This document shows, piece after piece, positions 1 through 12,300 of a stretch of 64,000 bases of DNA. Under the pieces are notes generated by a model, which had not been told where the DNA came from, did no database searches, and saw nothing but the letters and a program-made list of their open reading frames with translations. The position numbers and the translations under genes are program-made. Source of the DNA: Callorhinus ursinus (Eukaryota > Chordata > Mammalia > Carnivora > Otariidae). Position 1 is the first letter of the stretch. Every line of letters starts with the position of its first letter. Location: NCBI RefSeq assembly GCF_003265705.1, contig NW_020313044.1:6110307-6174306 (forward strand), written 5' to 3'.

Positions 1-370
1 TCTCCTGTTACAAAAAACACACTGAAATGAATAGGGCTTGGTTCCTAATGACATGCTAAGAACTCACATAAGGAGCAGAAGCATGGGTCAACAGCAACAC
101 ATCCTTCTCAGGGTTTTGTTATCTTTGTTCTGATGACAGCAGTATCAGTAACAAAACTTTCTCATGTTCTTTGGAACTCTGATACTCTACAGAGTGCTTT
201 TGGATAGTTCTTTGGGTTCACACTTACAGGTGGGTAGGAGAGACTTAGTACTACGCCAGTTGGACAGTGAGGAAAGGAGGTCAGGGCAGGTACTTGCCAA
301 CACATATGATGGTAAGATGCAGAGCCAGAGCGGCTTTGAACTCTAGTTTCTAAGCAGTGATCACAATTGC
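1..370. other. Unique sequence, no gene seen
   Basis: No repeat, exon or RNA gene is recognisable here. The overlapping short open frames on both strands have no domain I know and look like chance. Confidence 0.5.
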
Positions 371-565
371 ACACACATATAGAGCACCTAGAGCCAGATA
401 CTGAGCTGTGCACTTTACATACATTCTTCCACTTCATCTCTTGGCCCAGCCCTGCAGTGTAATGAAGTTGGTACTTTTTTGCATTTGAAGAAATTGACCG
501 AGAGCCAGTAAGTGGTGCAATCAAGGACACAGATGGGCCCAACTCCAAAGCTCAGGCTCTCAGTG
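371..565 (-). repeat. MIR SINE, degenerate
   Basis: The sequence follows the reverse complement of MIR: a stretch like 'ACTGAGCTGTGCACTTTACAT', then 'GAAGAAATTGACCGAGAG' and 'AGCCAGTAAGTGG', in the order expected for a minus-strand copy. It is strongly diverged, as expected for a MIR older than the placental radiation. An open frame of 128 codons on the minus strand overlaps it and is not a gene. Confidence 0.65.
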
Positions 566-879
566 ATTATGAAATAAATTTCTCTATAGGACATCCAGTC
601 AAGGGGGATAGGTAATACTTTGTGTGCTTTTAGAATTATAAGGCAACATTATTTAAGAAAGCAGAACTTTTCAGACAAGAACATGTCTAGTCAACAATAA
701 GAAACAGCATATTCTGTTTCTCAATCCCTCCCCTCCACTCGTAGAAAGAAAAGTTCTACTCTTTTGTGCCTATGGGCGTCAAGGTGAAGCAGAAGATATA
801 CCTCAGCAAGAGGGAAGCAAGGGTGATGCCTCATAGATTTATCTAGGTTGAGACTAAGAGCACTGGCGATAAGGAACAC

Positions 880-1128
880 AGATAATAATTATTAATAATA
901 ATTTAGATGCAACGCCTTTTCCTTTAGGGTTTACCATGTAGCAGACACTGTGGTAAACACTTAACATGTATTAGCTCATTTAATTCCTCTAACCACATTA
1001 GGAAGCGGGCATGAATACTCGCATTTGGCAGCTGAGAACATGGAGGGTCAGAGAGGTTGAGAATCCTGTTCAAAGTTGCACAGCTGCCTCAATTTGTACA
1101 CAGATGAGTCTGACTCCACAGCAGAGAC
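880..1128 (-). repeat. MIR SINE, nearly full length
   Basis: The order of blocks is that of minus-strand MIR: 'GCAGACACTGTGGTAAACAC', 'ACATGTATTAGCTCATTTAA', then 'GAGAGGTTGAGAATCCTGTT' and 'CAAAGTTGCACAGCTG'. The upstream end begins in an AT-rich 'ATAATAATTATTAATAATAA' run. Divergence is high, so the edges are uncertain. Confidence 0.75.
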
Positions 1129-1284
1129 ACACAAGCAGTAGGTGACGGACATCTAGAGGCCAGTTATGAAGGTGGTGATGTTTTCTATCGTTTCATAGGG
1201 GAGATAAAATAAAGTAAGCACACCTGGAACTTCCAGAGAAATAGAGCCATGGGGTTCTCTAGCTTACATGACTCAGACCGGTGC

Positions 1285-1345
1285 TTTTAAACTTGACCTC
1301 CATTCAGAATCACCTGGAGGGCTGGCTTACACACATGTGGCCGCC
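1285..1345 (+). repeat. MER5A-like DNA transposon fragment (5' part)
   Basis: The segment 'CAGAATCACCTGGAGGGCTG' matches the 5' part of the non-autonomous hAT-Charlie element MER5A as I remember it. Only about 60 bp is preserved. A MER5A 3' end lies about 1 kb downstream at 2325-2392; the two could be halves of one split element, but nothing between them proves this. Confidence 0.5.
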
Positions 1346-2324
1346 CTCCTCCCCATCCCATCACAGTGAGTTTTGATTATGTCGGTCTAGTGTGTGACCT
1401 GGAACTTACACTTCCACCCAGTGCCCGGGAGCGGTGACCTAATTTGTGGGACCCTGAGCGAAATCAAGAGGCAGAGCTACTCACTCAAAAAGCAAGAAAA
1501 AAGTCCCTTTAAATAAGGTACTAAAAGACAAAACATTTCCTTTCTTTCATGGTCTCTCTCAACCAACATGGTATTCTTTTATTGGCTACTTGACGTGTCA
1601 TAGTAAATAATGAGCCTGACTTTGTTCATCTTTAGACTATACAATGACAATTTGAAAGACCATTTCATTCATTTGTGAAATCACCGACCCTAGGACAATT
1701 CGTCTTTGTATCATATATACTGTTCGGACCAGAAGAGTGGAATTGCCACACAAAACTGGTTCAGTTGTCTTTATTTGACTTCTTGATAGGCACGCCTTCT
1801 GCCAAGTTTCTCCACTTTTGACTTCGTGAGGAATAAGGAAGTACGGAGTAAGGAACCACGGCTGGCCCTATCTGTCCTTTTCCTCCTGAGGGTCAGCAGG
1901 TGGCCAATTCACGGGAAAGAATGGCTAGTGTTCCTCAGAGGGTTGTGCCTCTCAGAATGCCATTGTTTTTGTCTGGGTTCATAGAGAGTTCTGGTTCAAA
2001 TGGAACTTGTGACTGCTCTGGGCTGCCAATGGCTCCACCATTGTCCCCCAGTTTATTCAGTTGTAGATATACTGGCTGTGAATCTCACCGAACTCCTACC
2101 CTCTGGGTCCACCGGAATTCTGTGCTCATGGACAGTGTGAACGCCTTGGTGAACAGGGCCATCCCACGTGCCTGTTTCTCCCCTGCTCACACTAATGCTT
2201 TCAGGTCCTACTATCTTTACTTACTTTATGGATTTTGCACTATGAAATGGACTTCACTTGCAGAAATAAGTTCAGAATTTGAAGACAGCAAGAGCACTAA
2301 ACCAAGTGTGAGGCCCTCCTGCAT
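1346..2324 (+). other. Unique sequence, no gene seen
   Basis: I find no repeat family here. A 159-codon frame at 1900-2379 runs into the MER5A fragment at its 3' end and contains no known domain, so I do not call it a gene. Confidence 0.5.
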
Positions 2325-2392
2325 GAGGGCTCTGTGTCCAGGTGATAATGATGACACTGGTCTGGGGACCACACTTTAAGAACCCCTGATTC
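2325..2392 (+). repeat. MER5A-like DNA transposon fragment (3' end)
   Basis: 'CCAGGTGATAATGATGACAC', 'TGGTCTGGGGACCACACTTT' and 'AAGAACCCCTGAT' form a good match to the MER5A 3' end with its terminal repeat. Plus orientation. Confidence 0.65.
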
Positions 2393-3527
2393 AGATACTT
2401 TCTATTATGTTCCAGTTTACGTTTAATGTATTTACTCAGGAACAGGCAAAATTTTGCTTCTTATCCCAACAACAAAGGCTTTCAAAAATTTTTCAAAACA
2501 ATCAGACTGCTTCCCAAACAAATGACTCCTACAAAGTAATGTTTGAACAGGCTAAAGGGCAAGAAAATAAGAAACATCCAAATTGAAATTGTTAATACAT
2601 ACGACTTTCCAAAAGTGAAGGCCTGAGGCAAAATTTGAATCATATTTTACTGGATCCAAAAGTTTGGGATAATAGTGCAAGATACTCAATATCTTTGGGG
2701 ACTCAGGATCCCTGAAGCATTCTGCATTTCTAGAATTTCATTTTGGTGGGTTAGCTCCTGACCTGGGTTTATTCCACCAAAGCATATAGGATTTCAACCC
2801 ACATTAGAGAGGCTATTTCCAGAGTTAGAATTCCTCTTATTTCTCATTAATTTTCGCTTACTTTTTTAGGTTAATATAATTAGCTCAAGCTATTTTGGTG
2901 TTCTTAGCAAGGAAGAATTTCCCTCTTCCTCATGCCACATTTAGCTTTTCTTTGCTGGTAAGATCCAAGGATGAAATTTCCAAATTCCAAAGTGAATCGC
3001 CTCAATGCTGAAGCTTATCCCTTCACCTTGACAGAATACTATTTTTACTCCCAGCCAATGGGCCCATTTATTTCAGAGGTGCACCAGTAGGTTTTCTTTG
3101 AAAATGAGCTCACGGGAGACACGGGCACCATGGAGGTGCAAAGCACTAGCCCCAATCCTCACAACTACCGTGTGGATGCCTGGGTATATCACACTTCTTT
3201 CCGATGCTGTCATTTGGTCCAGCTAAGGTCAGGAAAGATCTATTTAGGGCTTTTCACTTGTCTTAAGCATCTAGGTGTGAACCCGTAGCAGATTTACTCT
3301 TGACCAAGTTGTTTTCTCTTCTCTAACAAAAATTATTTTCCTGCCTCTGCTTCTGTGTTTTGGTTTTTGGTGGATTTTGCTAACATGCTGCTTTAATCTA
3401 CGTTCCTATACTGTTTTCTTTCAACAACTAGGGGCTCAGGAAAAGAAGAAAAAAACATGGTTCCTCACTCTGTAATTGTGATTAGGGTTCATGACTTGCA
3501 TTATTATGGGGCTTTTATTATTCTTGA
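2393..3527. other. Unique sequence, no gene seen
   Basis: AT-rich DNA without a repeat I recognise and without a long frame. Confidence 0.45.
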
Positions 3528-3625
3528 GTGGTTAGGAGTTGACCTGAACTTTGCCTCTAAATTTGTGTGACCTTGGGTACACTGCATCATCTCTAAGCTT
3601 CAGTTTTGTTAAAAAACAACTTAAG
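3528..3625 (+). repeat. MIR SINE fragment
   Basis: 'TGTGTGACCTTGGGTACACT' followed by 'ATCTCTAAGCTTCAGTTTTG' is the MIR core in plus orientation. Only the central part is left. Confidence 0.6.
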
Positions 3626-3644
3626 AACACCAGCACTGATCTTA

Positions 3645-3740
3645 GAACATATGTTCTCAAAACTGGATGCCTGTTAAAATGCAGATTCTGGGCCCTACCC
3701 TCAGAGTCTGATTAAGTCGGTATGCCAGAGACATTTACTG
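3645..3740 (+). repeat. MER5A/MER20-like DNA transposon fragment
   Basis: 'TGTTCTCAAAACTGGATGCC', 'TGTTAAAATGCAGATTCTGG' and 'GCCCTACCCTCAGAGTCTGA' follow the 5' half of a hAT-Charlie non-autonomous element of MER5A type. It is truncated at about half length. Confidence 0.6.
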
Positions 3741-5630
3741 CTCACCAAAGAGGCAAGTGTCATTTGGCATAGTCAACGACTAGGGACAGAAGTGACATGC
3801 CAATACTTTGCCAAAGCATTTTGGAGCTGGTGCATGGCCATCTCAGCTCCCTCCTCCCTTTGCCAGGTGGCCCTCAAGTCACATGGGCCAGCTGCATACC
3901 TATATGATAGGAACAGCCTGCACCCCTGGATCACTGCTTGGAACGGAGAGGTCCTACAGAGTCCCTAGAACTATGATAGACTTGGAGTAAAAAATAACAC
4001 TCTTTTTATGTTAAACAACATATTTGGAGGTGGGCCTGCTTCTGCAGCATTAACTAGCTTATGACAAATCCAGAATTTGATACTGAAAGTGGGCTGCTGC
4101 TCTAACAAAACTCTAAAGTATACAGCACTGGCTCAGCAGCCAGGTGGCAGGCAAGGCGGAAACTGAAAATGGAGTTAGAAATGTGAGATTAGGTTAGTCT
4201 GTGGCAAAAACACTTGTTAGACTGTCACCCATAACTTGGCTGGGAGACCACATGATTACTGAGCTGGCAGCTCTGGGGGGAGTGTTTTAGAAAACAGAAC
4301 ATCAATAGTACGTACTGATGACTATTAGCTGCAACCAGCAAAGCGCTATAAAAGAGAAATAAAAAAAAGAGAGAAATGCTCTAGAATGAATTGGCAGAAA
4401 TGAAAGGCAACAGAGCCCAGCGATGTGAAGCCTTGAGACATTGGAAAACCCACTCCAACTGGACCACAGACTGTGAGAAAGAGGATATAAAACGGCTGTG
4501 AATAATGGAGTTCCAGAAACACAGATGATCCAAATGACTCAGGGCACAGATCAGATTTAGTGTGTGGCCATTCAGTTGGAAGGGACCAACAAAAAAATAA
4601 GGCCTTTTTGAGAACCATGTCTCAAACAAGATGTGTGGATGGGGTTCTTGGCACACAGGACTGCCTGCAAACAAATACACCGGAATTCTATTCAATCTTT
4701 GAAGAAGTTGTTTTTGTCTAAAAGTCAAGAGACCTAAAATGACCCTTAGCCCTCAAGCTCCCTTGACTAGAAAGTCCTTAAGGAGGGCATATACCACAAT
4801 ATCCATTTGAGATGCTACAGAGGAAAACCGAGTAAGAATAAGAACTTCCCGGAGGGTAGAGCCAAGTGCTTCAGAGAAGAGTGGACAAGAGATTTCCTGT
4901 CTCCTCCCTGAAAACAACATTAGGGTCTAGTCAAGAAAACTCTTCCACATGAGTGTAGGAAGCCACCATACCTAATGCCCAGGAAGACTTCAGAGTTGCG
5001 GCCAACCAATAACTGTGGTGAGTCTCCTTTGTTTCCTTTTGCCAACTGCAGTTAACATGTCCCTGTTCCATCATTCTATACTGGGAGTGTCTGTGGAGAA
5101 GAGGCACATAACTTGCCTTTTTAACTCATAGTTCTCCAGTGCAAGAGGAGCCATATCTGGACCTGGAAGTGACTACTGGCCATCACCCTGAAATCCCAGA
5201 CTTAGAGCTCGAGGCATCTACTGGATGGGGCTTTGGGTTGTCTTTCTTAGGGAGGGATTGAGTATGTTCTCTGTGTAGGAAAAAGGGGCAAAGAATGGAA
5301 AGTGTCATAGATGTTTATTATCCAGTCTACGTTTTTGTGTATCCTTGTATTTCTTAGCACCTTGCAGGAGGGTGGGTCCCTGTACGAGTTATGGCAATGG
5401 GCTACCATGCCAAGTGTAGTAGAGTTGTGTGAATTCTCCATGCTCCCTTATTAAAATAATGGAACCAGAAAATATCAGCTGATTGGATGCTGGGTCACTA
5501 CTTGAAAATAACTACTATGGAGAACTACCAAACCTGCAGCCAACTTTATTTGAGGGGGGAATAAACCTTCATTTTGCCAAGTCACTTAGATTTTGAGGTT
5601 AACTGAGACTATCCTAATCAATATGGCATA
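3741..5630 (+). mobile_element. Degenerate LTR retroelement, MaLR/ERVL-like
   Basis: Two separated blocks look like LTR ends. One near 3780-4060 contains 'GGATCACTGCTTGGAACGGA' and ends in a stretch like 'GCAGCATTAACTAGCTTATG'. The other, near 5320-5625, contains 'GGCAATGGGCTACCATGCCA' and ends 'CACTTAGATTTTGAGGTTAA' before 'CCTAATCAAT'. Between them lies about 1.2 kb resembling MaLR internal sequence ('TTTGATACTGAAAGTGGGCT' near 4078). MaLR elements normally carry no retroviral genes, and no gag, pol or env frame is seen. The relic is old and heavily mutated; family and edges are tentative. Confidence 0.45.
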
Positions 5631-5631
5631 T

Positions 5632-5735
5632 TTGGGATAGGGTCCAAGAATCTGCCATTTTAACAAGCATCCTAGATAATTCTAACATAGATGGCATAGA
5701 GACCTGATTTTAAGAAACACTGCCTTTGATGATTG
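5632..5735 (+). repeat. MER5A-like fragment (3' half)
   Basis: 'AAGAATCTGCCATTTTAACA' and 'AGCATCCTAGATAATTCTAA' followed by 'TTTTAAGAAACACTG' resemble the 3' half of a MER5A/MER5B element in plus orientation. It abuts the LTR-like relic upstream. Confidence 0.5.
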
Positions 5736-6404
5736 CCATTAGCTAAATTATCCAAAAGGACCTTAGAAGAGCAGATAAATTAAAATTGACTTTAATCCTG
5801 GCTTGCAACGAGTACATACATTCTTAGACTATTCATGATATTTGTTGCTTTCATGCATGATGATTATAGTTTAAGTGCAAACATGACCTACTGTTTAGGC
5901 TACTGGTGTAAGTAACAGCCCTGTCAGGAGGGCCATACAATGACAATACAAATGGCTGGGGACATCCCCTCAAATGCATGCCCGCTGGGCCATATTTCCC
6001 AGACCCTGCTGCCTCAGCTCTCTTCCCGACTAGAGGGGCACAAAGAGCTCAGACCTCTCTACTGCCTCCCGGCCAAATTCACCCCGGGAGGGAGGCCAGT
6101 CCTGTTTCTGAGCAGAAACAATCACTCTCATGCTTTATCCCCTAACACTTACTCTTGCCAATTTGGAACCCATGTATACTCTGAAATGGGGGAGAAGAGA
6201 TTGTCTCCATGATCCCTTCCAGAGTTTGTTCCAGCTGGCTCTGATGGATCTCCTTACTTCTGGGTCTATTCCATCTGTAGTAAAGATCCTTCTTTTAGTG
6301 GCTCTTTAAGTATGGCAACTGAAAAGGTAGGCTTGATTACCTGTACTACTATATACTCCCTGGGAAATATTTGATGATCTCCTTCATCCCTCCTCTTTAT
6401 TCAC
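5736..6404. other. Unique sequence, no gene seen
   Basis: No repeat recognised. A GC-richer patch at about 5935-6215 has a 90-codon plus frame without a known domain and a small palindrome (TGTTTCTG-AG-CAGAAACA) near 6103-6120. Confidence 0.45.
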
Positions 6405-6535
6405 TTGTAAGGGGAGAATAACAGCACCTTCACTAGAAGGTCATTGTTACAGTTAGAACAGACAGAGCATGTTAGCATAGTGCATGGTACATAGTCAGTG
6501 GTCAATTAACTTTATAATTATTAGCATTGGATTGT
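6405..6535 (+). repeat. MIR SINE, 3' part
   Basis: 'GGGGAGAATAACAGCACCTT' and a tail like 'GCATGGTACATAGTCAGTGG' before 'TCAATTAACTTTATAATTAT' correspond to the 3' half of plus-strand MIR. Confidence 0.6.
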
Positions 6536-8190
6536 ATTGTTCTCAATGTCATCTTGAATTTTAGCCTTTTCACACCATGCCCTAAGTATTGGAGGTGCTT
6601 AATTTGAAGTCACTGCCAGAACTTCTGCCTCTCTAAGATACAACAGAAAGCTTTCCCAAACACTTTATACAGCTCCATAACTAAGTTCATTTATATTGAA
6701 GGGCACACATTTTATTTTTAAAAAATTAAACATCAATACTGAGTTTGGTGGTAGTTGTAGGTTAACCAGTTAGATGAGCCTTTTTATAATGTGTGTGGGG
6801 GGGAGCCTGGAACCTTATAAAGAACATTCCTCCCATCAAAATTATTGAGAAACTAGCTTGAAAAACAGCCAGCTTACTTTGGGTTCTGGAGTTGCAGGAT
6901 AGGGGAAAGGTCTCTAGCTTGAGTTTATACTGAGGTTGTGCATTTCTCTGTTCAACATGCATTTAGGGGGTGCCTAACTAGAGATATTCTACTGAAGAGA
7001 AAGACCTTCAGTGTTATTTAGCCTACTCACCTACAAGATGAAATCTATTTTGTCAACTGATTTAACACTTTGATAGGGCACCCATTCTTCTGTGAGCTCT
7101 TTCTACCTGTTAGAAAGCATTTCAAAGTATCGAACCGAAACATGCCTCACTGGAACTTCTACCCAACATTTGAGTCCTGCACCTGCCTCAGCTCTAGCAT
7201 CTACACTCATGGAATTAGAATCTGTCCTTATCAAATATAAAGGCAACCACAAGGAACCACTGCCTTGAAGAGTGGAGCAGTCCCTACCTAAGCCCTTTTC
7301 AAAGCTGTGTCCTGATGATTCAAACAGTCCAGCAGCCAAGACAGAATTTTATAGTAGCTCATCTCCTTTAACTGCTTTCCTTGGGCACTGTAGAAAGAAT
7401 TAATGCCTTAAAGAAATTCCTCCATTTGCCTGTCATCTTCCCTTGCCCACCTCATCTGCTTTAGTACCTTGTTCTGCCAAAAAAGAAGAGAGAAAAATAG
7501 ACAGAAAAAAAGATCTCTTCTTGGGGGTGCTCAAGTAAGTAAATCAACAAATAAGCAAAGTAAAGCTTTTTAAAAACCGTGTCCGCAATAAAAATAGAAT
7601 TTATGATGTGTCCCCATTTATGCCAAAGTATAAGAATTATTGAAAAAAATGATCCAATAAATAAGAAAAAATAAAACCACTTATTCCTCAACCCTATCCT
7701 GAACATCTTTTCACTTTTTTACTCACCTTTCTCCCAGTTCTGAATATTAGAGCCCTGAAAATTAGAAAGGGAAAGTCTTTGGAGTTTATCAAAGGTGGGG
7801 AGAAAAACGGGGTGGGCAGAATGAGAATCATTTTGAGTAGGCAGAGAAAGAGTGGGGACACATCCCACTTTGTGTCCATTACATCAGTGAAAGCACTTAA
7901 GGATAGCACTATAACCACATTGACATAACCATAGCCATAGGGAGTTTCTGGCAGACATGTGATTCTATTTCTCAGTGGAACACTTTGAAGCAGTGTTCAC
8001 TGGTACACTTATTCATCCACCCAAATATGTGAGTGCTTTTTATGTGCAAGGCACTGCTTCTGTAAGTTAACAGTAATGCCACCAATTAAGTGGTAGTTCC
8101 TCAGATTGACACCTTTACCTCCACTGTGAAGATGATCAGTAGAGTCCTACCAAGTGTTCAGTATTGTATCAGACATTTTAAGCTTCAAAC
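6536..8190. other. Unique AT-rich sequence, no gene seen
   Basis: No recognisable repeat or exon. Short frames on the minus strand (7461-7706, 7694-7918) are low-complexity hydrophobic translations of A/T-rich DNA. Confidence 0.45.
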
Positions 8191-8262
8191 ATCTATCTAG
8201 CTAGCTAGCTATCTCTCTCTCTATCTACCTACCTACCTATCTACCAATCATCCATCCATCAT
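8191..8262 (+). repeat. Compound tetranucleotide microsatellite
   Basis: A run of four-base units shifts along the tract: ATCT, CTAG/AGCT, CTCT, CTAC/ACCT, then CATC. It is imperfect and compound, typical of slippage plus point mutation. No spacer structure is present, so it is not a CRISPR array. Confidence 0.9.
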
Positions 8263-8509
8263 GACTGGAGAGCTTCAAATAGGAGGCAATCCAAGAAAAG
8301 AAACTTAAGAAACCTTAAGATTTTAAGAAGTAGATGTTGGGCCATGGTAGATGGTTCTGTCATTTCAATAAGAAATAATTAAAAGTATTATATGAATTCT
8401 GTTAAAGCTCTATAAAGCAACATACATAACCAGAGCTAAACTCCCCGAACCTGCACTAAATGCCTGATTTGTTGGACAGTCACTCTGTTGGGGATCTATA
8501 ACTTACATA

Positions 8510-8590
8510 TTTTTTATTTCATTCCTAACCAGTACCTAGTGCAATGTGAAGCACATAGGAGATGCTTACTTCTCAATAACTTCAGAGCTA
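8510..8590 (+). repeat. L2/MIR-type tail fragment
   Basis: 'CCTAACCAGTACCTAGTGCA' then 'GAAGCACATAGGAGATGCTT' resembles the shared L2/MIR 3' tail. Very short, so the family is uncertain. Confidence 0.4.
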
Positions 8591-8769
8591 GAGGTGGCTT
8601 TGGAGACCAACCCCCCAATTTCTGTAGATCAGGACTTGGGAATCTACCCGGGCCATTAGAACAGCTTCCTAATTGACTGTTAAGCCTCGAACTTCCCCAA
8701 ACTCTACAGAGCTACAGTACTCCTCTTTACTTGGCCAGTGGCCGCCTATCTGTTAAGTTTCATCTGGGT

Positions 8770-9022
8770 GGCCTGACTTGACCCAACTCCCACCCAACCT
8801 TCAAACAAAATTAGGTCTCCTTTCTAATGCTTAATCAAAGCACCTTTTCCACTACTTATAATTAAACTTTAATTTTTGTGAATAATGTTATAACATCTAT
8901 CTCCTAACCAAGTTGTAAGTGCTATAAGAATAAGAACTAGTCCTTAATTCATGACTATATCCCCAGAGCCTAGCATAGTTCTGGCATATTGAAGCTCAGT
9001 AAATATTTGTCCAAGAAATAAA
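8770..9022 (+). repeat. L2 LINE 3' end
   Basis: 'CTATATCCCCAGAGCCTAGC', 'ATAGTTCTGGCATATTGAAG' and 'CTCAGTAAATATTTGTCCAA' form the diagnostic L2 3' end in plus orientation, preceded by weaker L2-like sequence including 'AAGTTGTAAGTGCTATAAGA'. Confidence 0.7.
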
Positions 9023-9194
9023 TGGTCAGAAGCCATGCACAAGAGCTTTCTTTTCAAGACAAAAATCTGATTAGGTCTTTCTTCTGTCTAAATTCCCTTT
9101 TTTATTTCCCCATTTTTTTTTTTTAAATAGTAAAGGAAAAAAGTGTCTGAGAATGCCTAACAGAGCAGAGCCATCACAGGTGGCTTCTCCCAGC

Positions 9195-9325
9195 TGCTTG
9201 GGTCCTTCCAGACCACCATGCTTCTGTCTGTGCTGCATCCTCTGTGGAATTCTTTGCCTGCCACTCCTGACCAAGTAGGCAAGCACCTACTCATCCTTTA
9301 CCCTCTTAGTCAAGTCCAGGCTCCC
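9195..9325 (+). repeat. L2 LINE internal fragment
   Basis: 'CATCCTCTGTGGAATTCTTT' and 'CTCTTAGTCAAGTCCAGG' resemble the L2 region where 'CCTGGAATGCTCTTCCCC' and 'TTCAGGTCTCAGC' occur in the consensus. Plus orientation. Confidence 0.45.
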
Positions 9326-12300
9326 CAGGCGAGAGCTGGCTGGTTGGTTGTTGACGCTCTCAGAGCACTTTGTATTTGCAGGACAGCAGGAAGGTCGATA
9401 TGCAAAGGGCATACTCTCTTTCTCCAAACCTGTCCCTGAATTCTCTCTACTGCCCCTAACACTGCTGTGAATGATGGAGGGGCAGAGAGCAAGCAGCATC
9501 CTGTGGTTCTCCCACCACCTGCCACTGATGGCTCTTCTCTGCTTCTCTCTTCTTCCAGATCTCTGTCTCCTGCTATCTTCCTGGACCATCTTCTGGTCTC
9601 TGTCTGTCTCAGGGTCCTCCTTCCCAAATTTTACTTCTGTTATGTCAGGTGAGGTGACTTAGCTCCCGTTTTTGCTTCTTCTTTGGGAATAGGGCCCCTA
9701 AGAAATGGGGCAGGGGTTCACACATGACACTTAAAGAGTTCTAACAAGGTATTTTCCGGAATAAAAAGCTACCTTTCGTGAAGTAGATTCTCCTACTCCC
9801 TTAGCATGCAAAAAGAAGATGGTCAAGTTTCTGGCTTCAAATTTTAACTTTTCCTTCCTCTTACAGATGTTTTAGAACCCAAGTAAAATGACTGTGTTTT
9901 GTACAGCCACTTCACTTGGACATCTCAAATCCTCAGCAGACTCGGTAAGAGTGGCCATCCATTTACAGAGGGGGGCCACTTTTGAAGTTGAATCTATGAA
10001 GCTCTATGAAGAAAGGCATCATTAGGGAAGGAGGTGTTCTTAGAAATGGCTCTACAGGGTTTAAACTCCAATTCCTCATTGTGTGTTCAGACTAATGGTC
10101 TTAAAGTATTCACTAAAGATGATAATCTTAGAATGCCTAGACTCAATAACATGGAAAAAACCAAGCCCCTAATTAAGACCAAGCTGCTATACCTGATGTC
10201 TCTCCAGTTTCACCTCCCATTGTCAGGGAGGCCAGGAGTTCAGATAATCAACTTCTGTCCTTAGAGAATAGGGCTGTACATTTTCCCAGCTGTTTATAGG
10301 CAAAATTGAAACACATGACCGGATATTTTAGAGATTTGTTTTCTTCTGACCACTACCCAACCTCCACCCCCAAAAGCAGAAAATTTGACTACAGCCTCTC
10401 AATCCTTTCCTTTGTCAGGTTCAAAGGATATAAAGTAGAATCAAGAGAGAGAGAACAGGCACAGGGAAAAGTACAGATAGATATAGTATGGATACATTAT
10501 ACTAAATAAACTCCCCCCCCCCAAGTTTTAGTTAATTCAGTTGTTTTTAGATCTGGTGCTTTCTTCCTGAAATAAAACCATTAAGAAATATGACATAGCA
10601 TTTAGTAAAACTCCTGAACACATGGAAGGTATAAAATAAACCCAGATAGCAATGGATACTACCTCACATTGATAACACTCTGCATATTTTAAAGATGTTT
10701 TTATGACACATGAATGACTGAATCTCACAACGCTTGTGAAAAGGAAGGGCAGTTTTAGTCCATTTTATGAATAAGCAAACAGTTTCAGGGTCAGGTCATG
10801 TGATAAGAAAATCCTCTCTGTGGCAACCAGGGTTATGAAAAAAAATGGTCAACAGATTCTAGAGGATTTTTAAAAACTAGTCTATTTTAAATTCAATCCA
10901 GAAAAATCAATGATAAAGTCAGTGGAAGAAAAGAAAAAGGACCTTTGTTTTTCCCTTGAAATGAATTAAATTTAATTGTGGTCATCAGAATCTGAATATG
11001 CAAAATGTGAAATTAGCCAATACTAGAAACTCTTAGTACCAATTTGAAATTGTAAGACTTAAACATGAAACATGTATTTTGAACTTTTAGATTCATGTAC
11101 CAGTTTTAATCTTTTAATTCATGTACCAGTTTTTAATCTTAAACCAATTTTAAAGTCTTTGGCATTTATGTTGCACTTTAACACTTTCACAAACATTACT
11201 GTATTTAATCTCGCTTTGTGTGTGTGTGGGAGGGGGGGGCTGACAAATCACCCTTCAGGAAGAGAGAGTTCTGGATAGGCAAAAAAAAAAAGAAAAAAGA
11301 AGAGCATAGTATTAAGAGGGACCCAGATCACAGATCAAAATAGACTCATTACCAAATTATGGGGAGGGGAACAATGTGTAGGAGACAGACTGAGTTATGA
11401 AGACAAAGCATCTCAACTGAATGGTATTAGAGTCATCTATGAATTAGCTAGCTGATAAAAATCTTATTACAAGTAGGTAAGTGATATATACCTTTCAACA
11501 TTCTATATAAGACTCAGTGATTTATGAGAAACCAGTTCCTAAAAGAAAGTGAGTAATATAGTTTTGCCTGTATTACTCATACACACATTCTACCCAACTT
11601 CCAATTAAAATAAGTTTTTCTGTTTTTCCTTTCAACTTGAACTCTACCTAAAATTCCAACCTGTTCACAACCTCAGGTACTGAGTCCCCATCCTGACTCA
11701 AGTTAAGCTCTCTCTGTATACACAAGTCATGACAGCTGAAATCCACTGTGGGTCTCTGTTAACGGATCCCCAATTTAGATGGAGGGCAACTGGAGACAGG
11801 GCATGTTTGGCAGGGGGGCCCCAGCTCTGGAATCCCCTGCCAATCTTGGTTGATCAAAGCTCCACTTGCCAACCTTCCAGGCTTGGAGCCAACCTTATAT
11901 TTTTAGGTTAATCAAGAGGCAATCTGAAGCTGGAATTTTAACAATGTGATTTTTTTTTCCCCTCAAAGAATCATTTTATTGAGAGCTGGTACTAGGTGTT
12001 TTCAATCATTTAAATTAATCTATTTTATCAACTTCAACTAATTATTTGTTTAATGAATTTCTTCAATTTTAAGAATTATGCCCACTGCAACATGCTCCTG
12101 GGAATGAATACAGAAAATGAATACATTAATTATAGTAAAACATTCAGGGAGTGAAACAAAAGAAAAGACAGTATCATATGCGAATCAACATCTAATATAC
12201 ACATTTATACATACAGTGCCTTTTTCCTATCTAAAATGCACCTCCATACCCTCCAGTACCTGCCTGTGGGGAGGTGGCTCCACTTCGGACACTTCGGTGA

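Noticed and set aside
1900..2379. 159-codon plus-strand open frame as a gene
   Set aside because: It ends inside a MER5A transposon fragment, has no known domain, and no splice or promoter context.
3741..5630. Endogenous retrovirus with coding genes
   Set aside because: No gag, pol or env frame is visible; the LTR-like ends and internal part fit a non-coding MaLR-type relic better.
8191..8262. CRISPR-like repeat array
   Set aside because: The units are four bases without spacers in a mammalian genome; it is a microsatellite.
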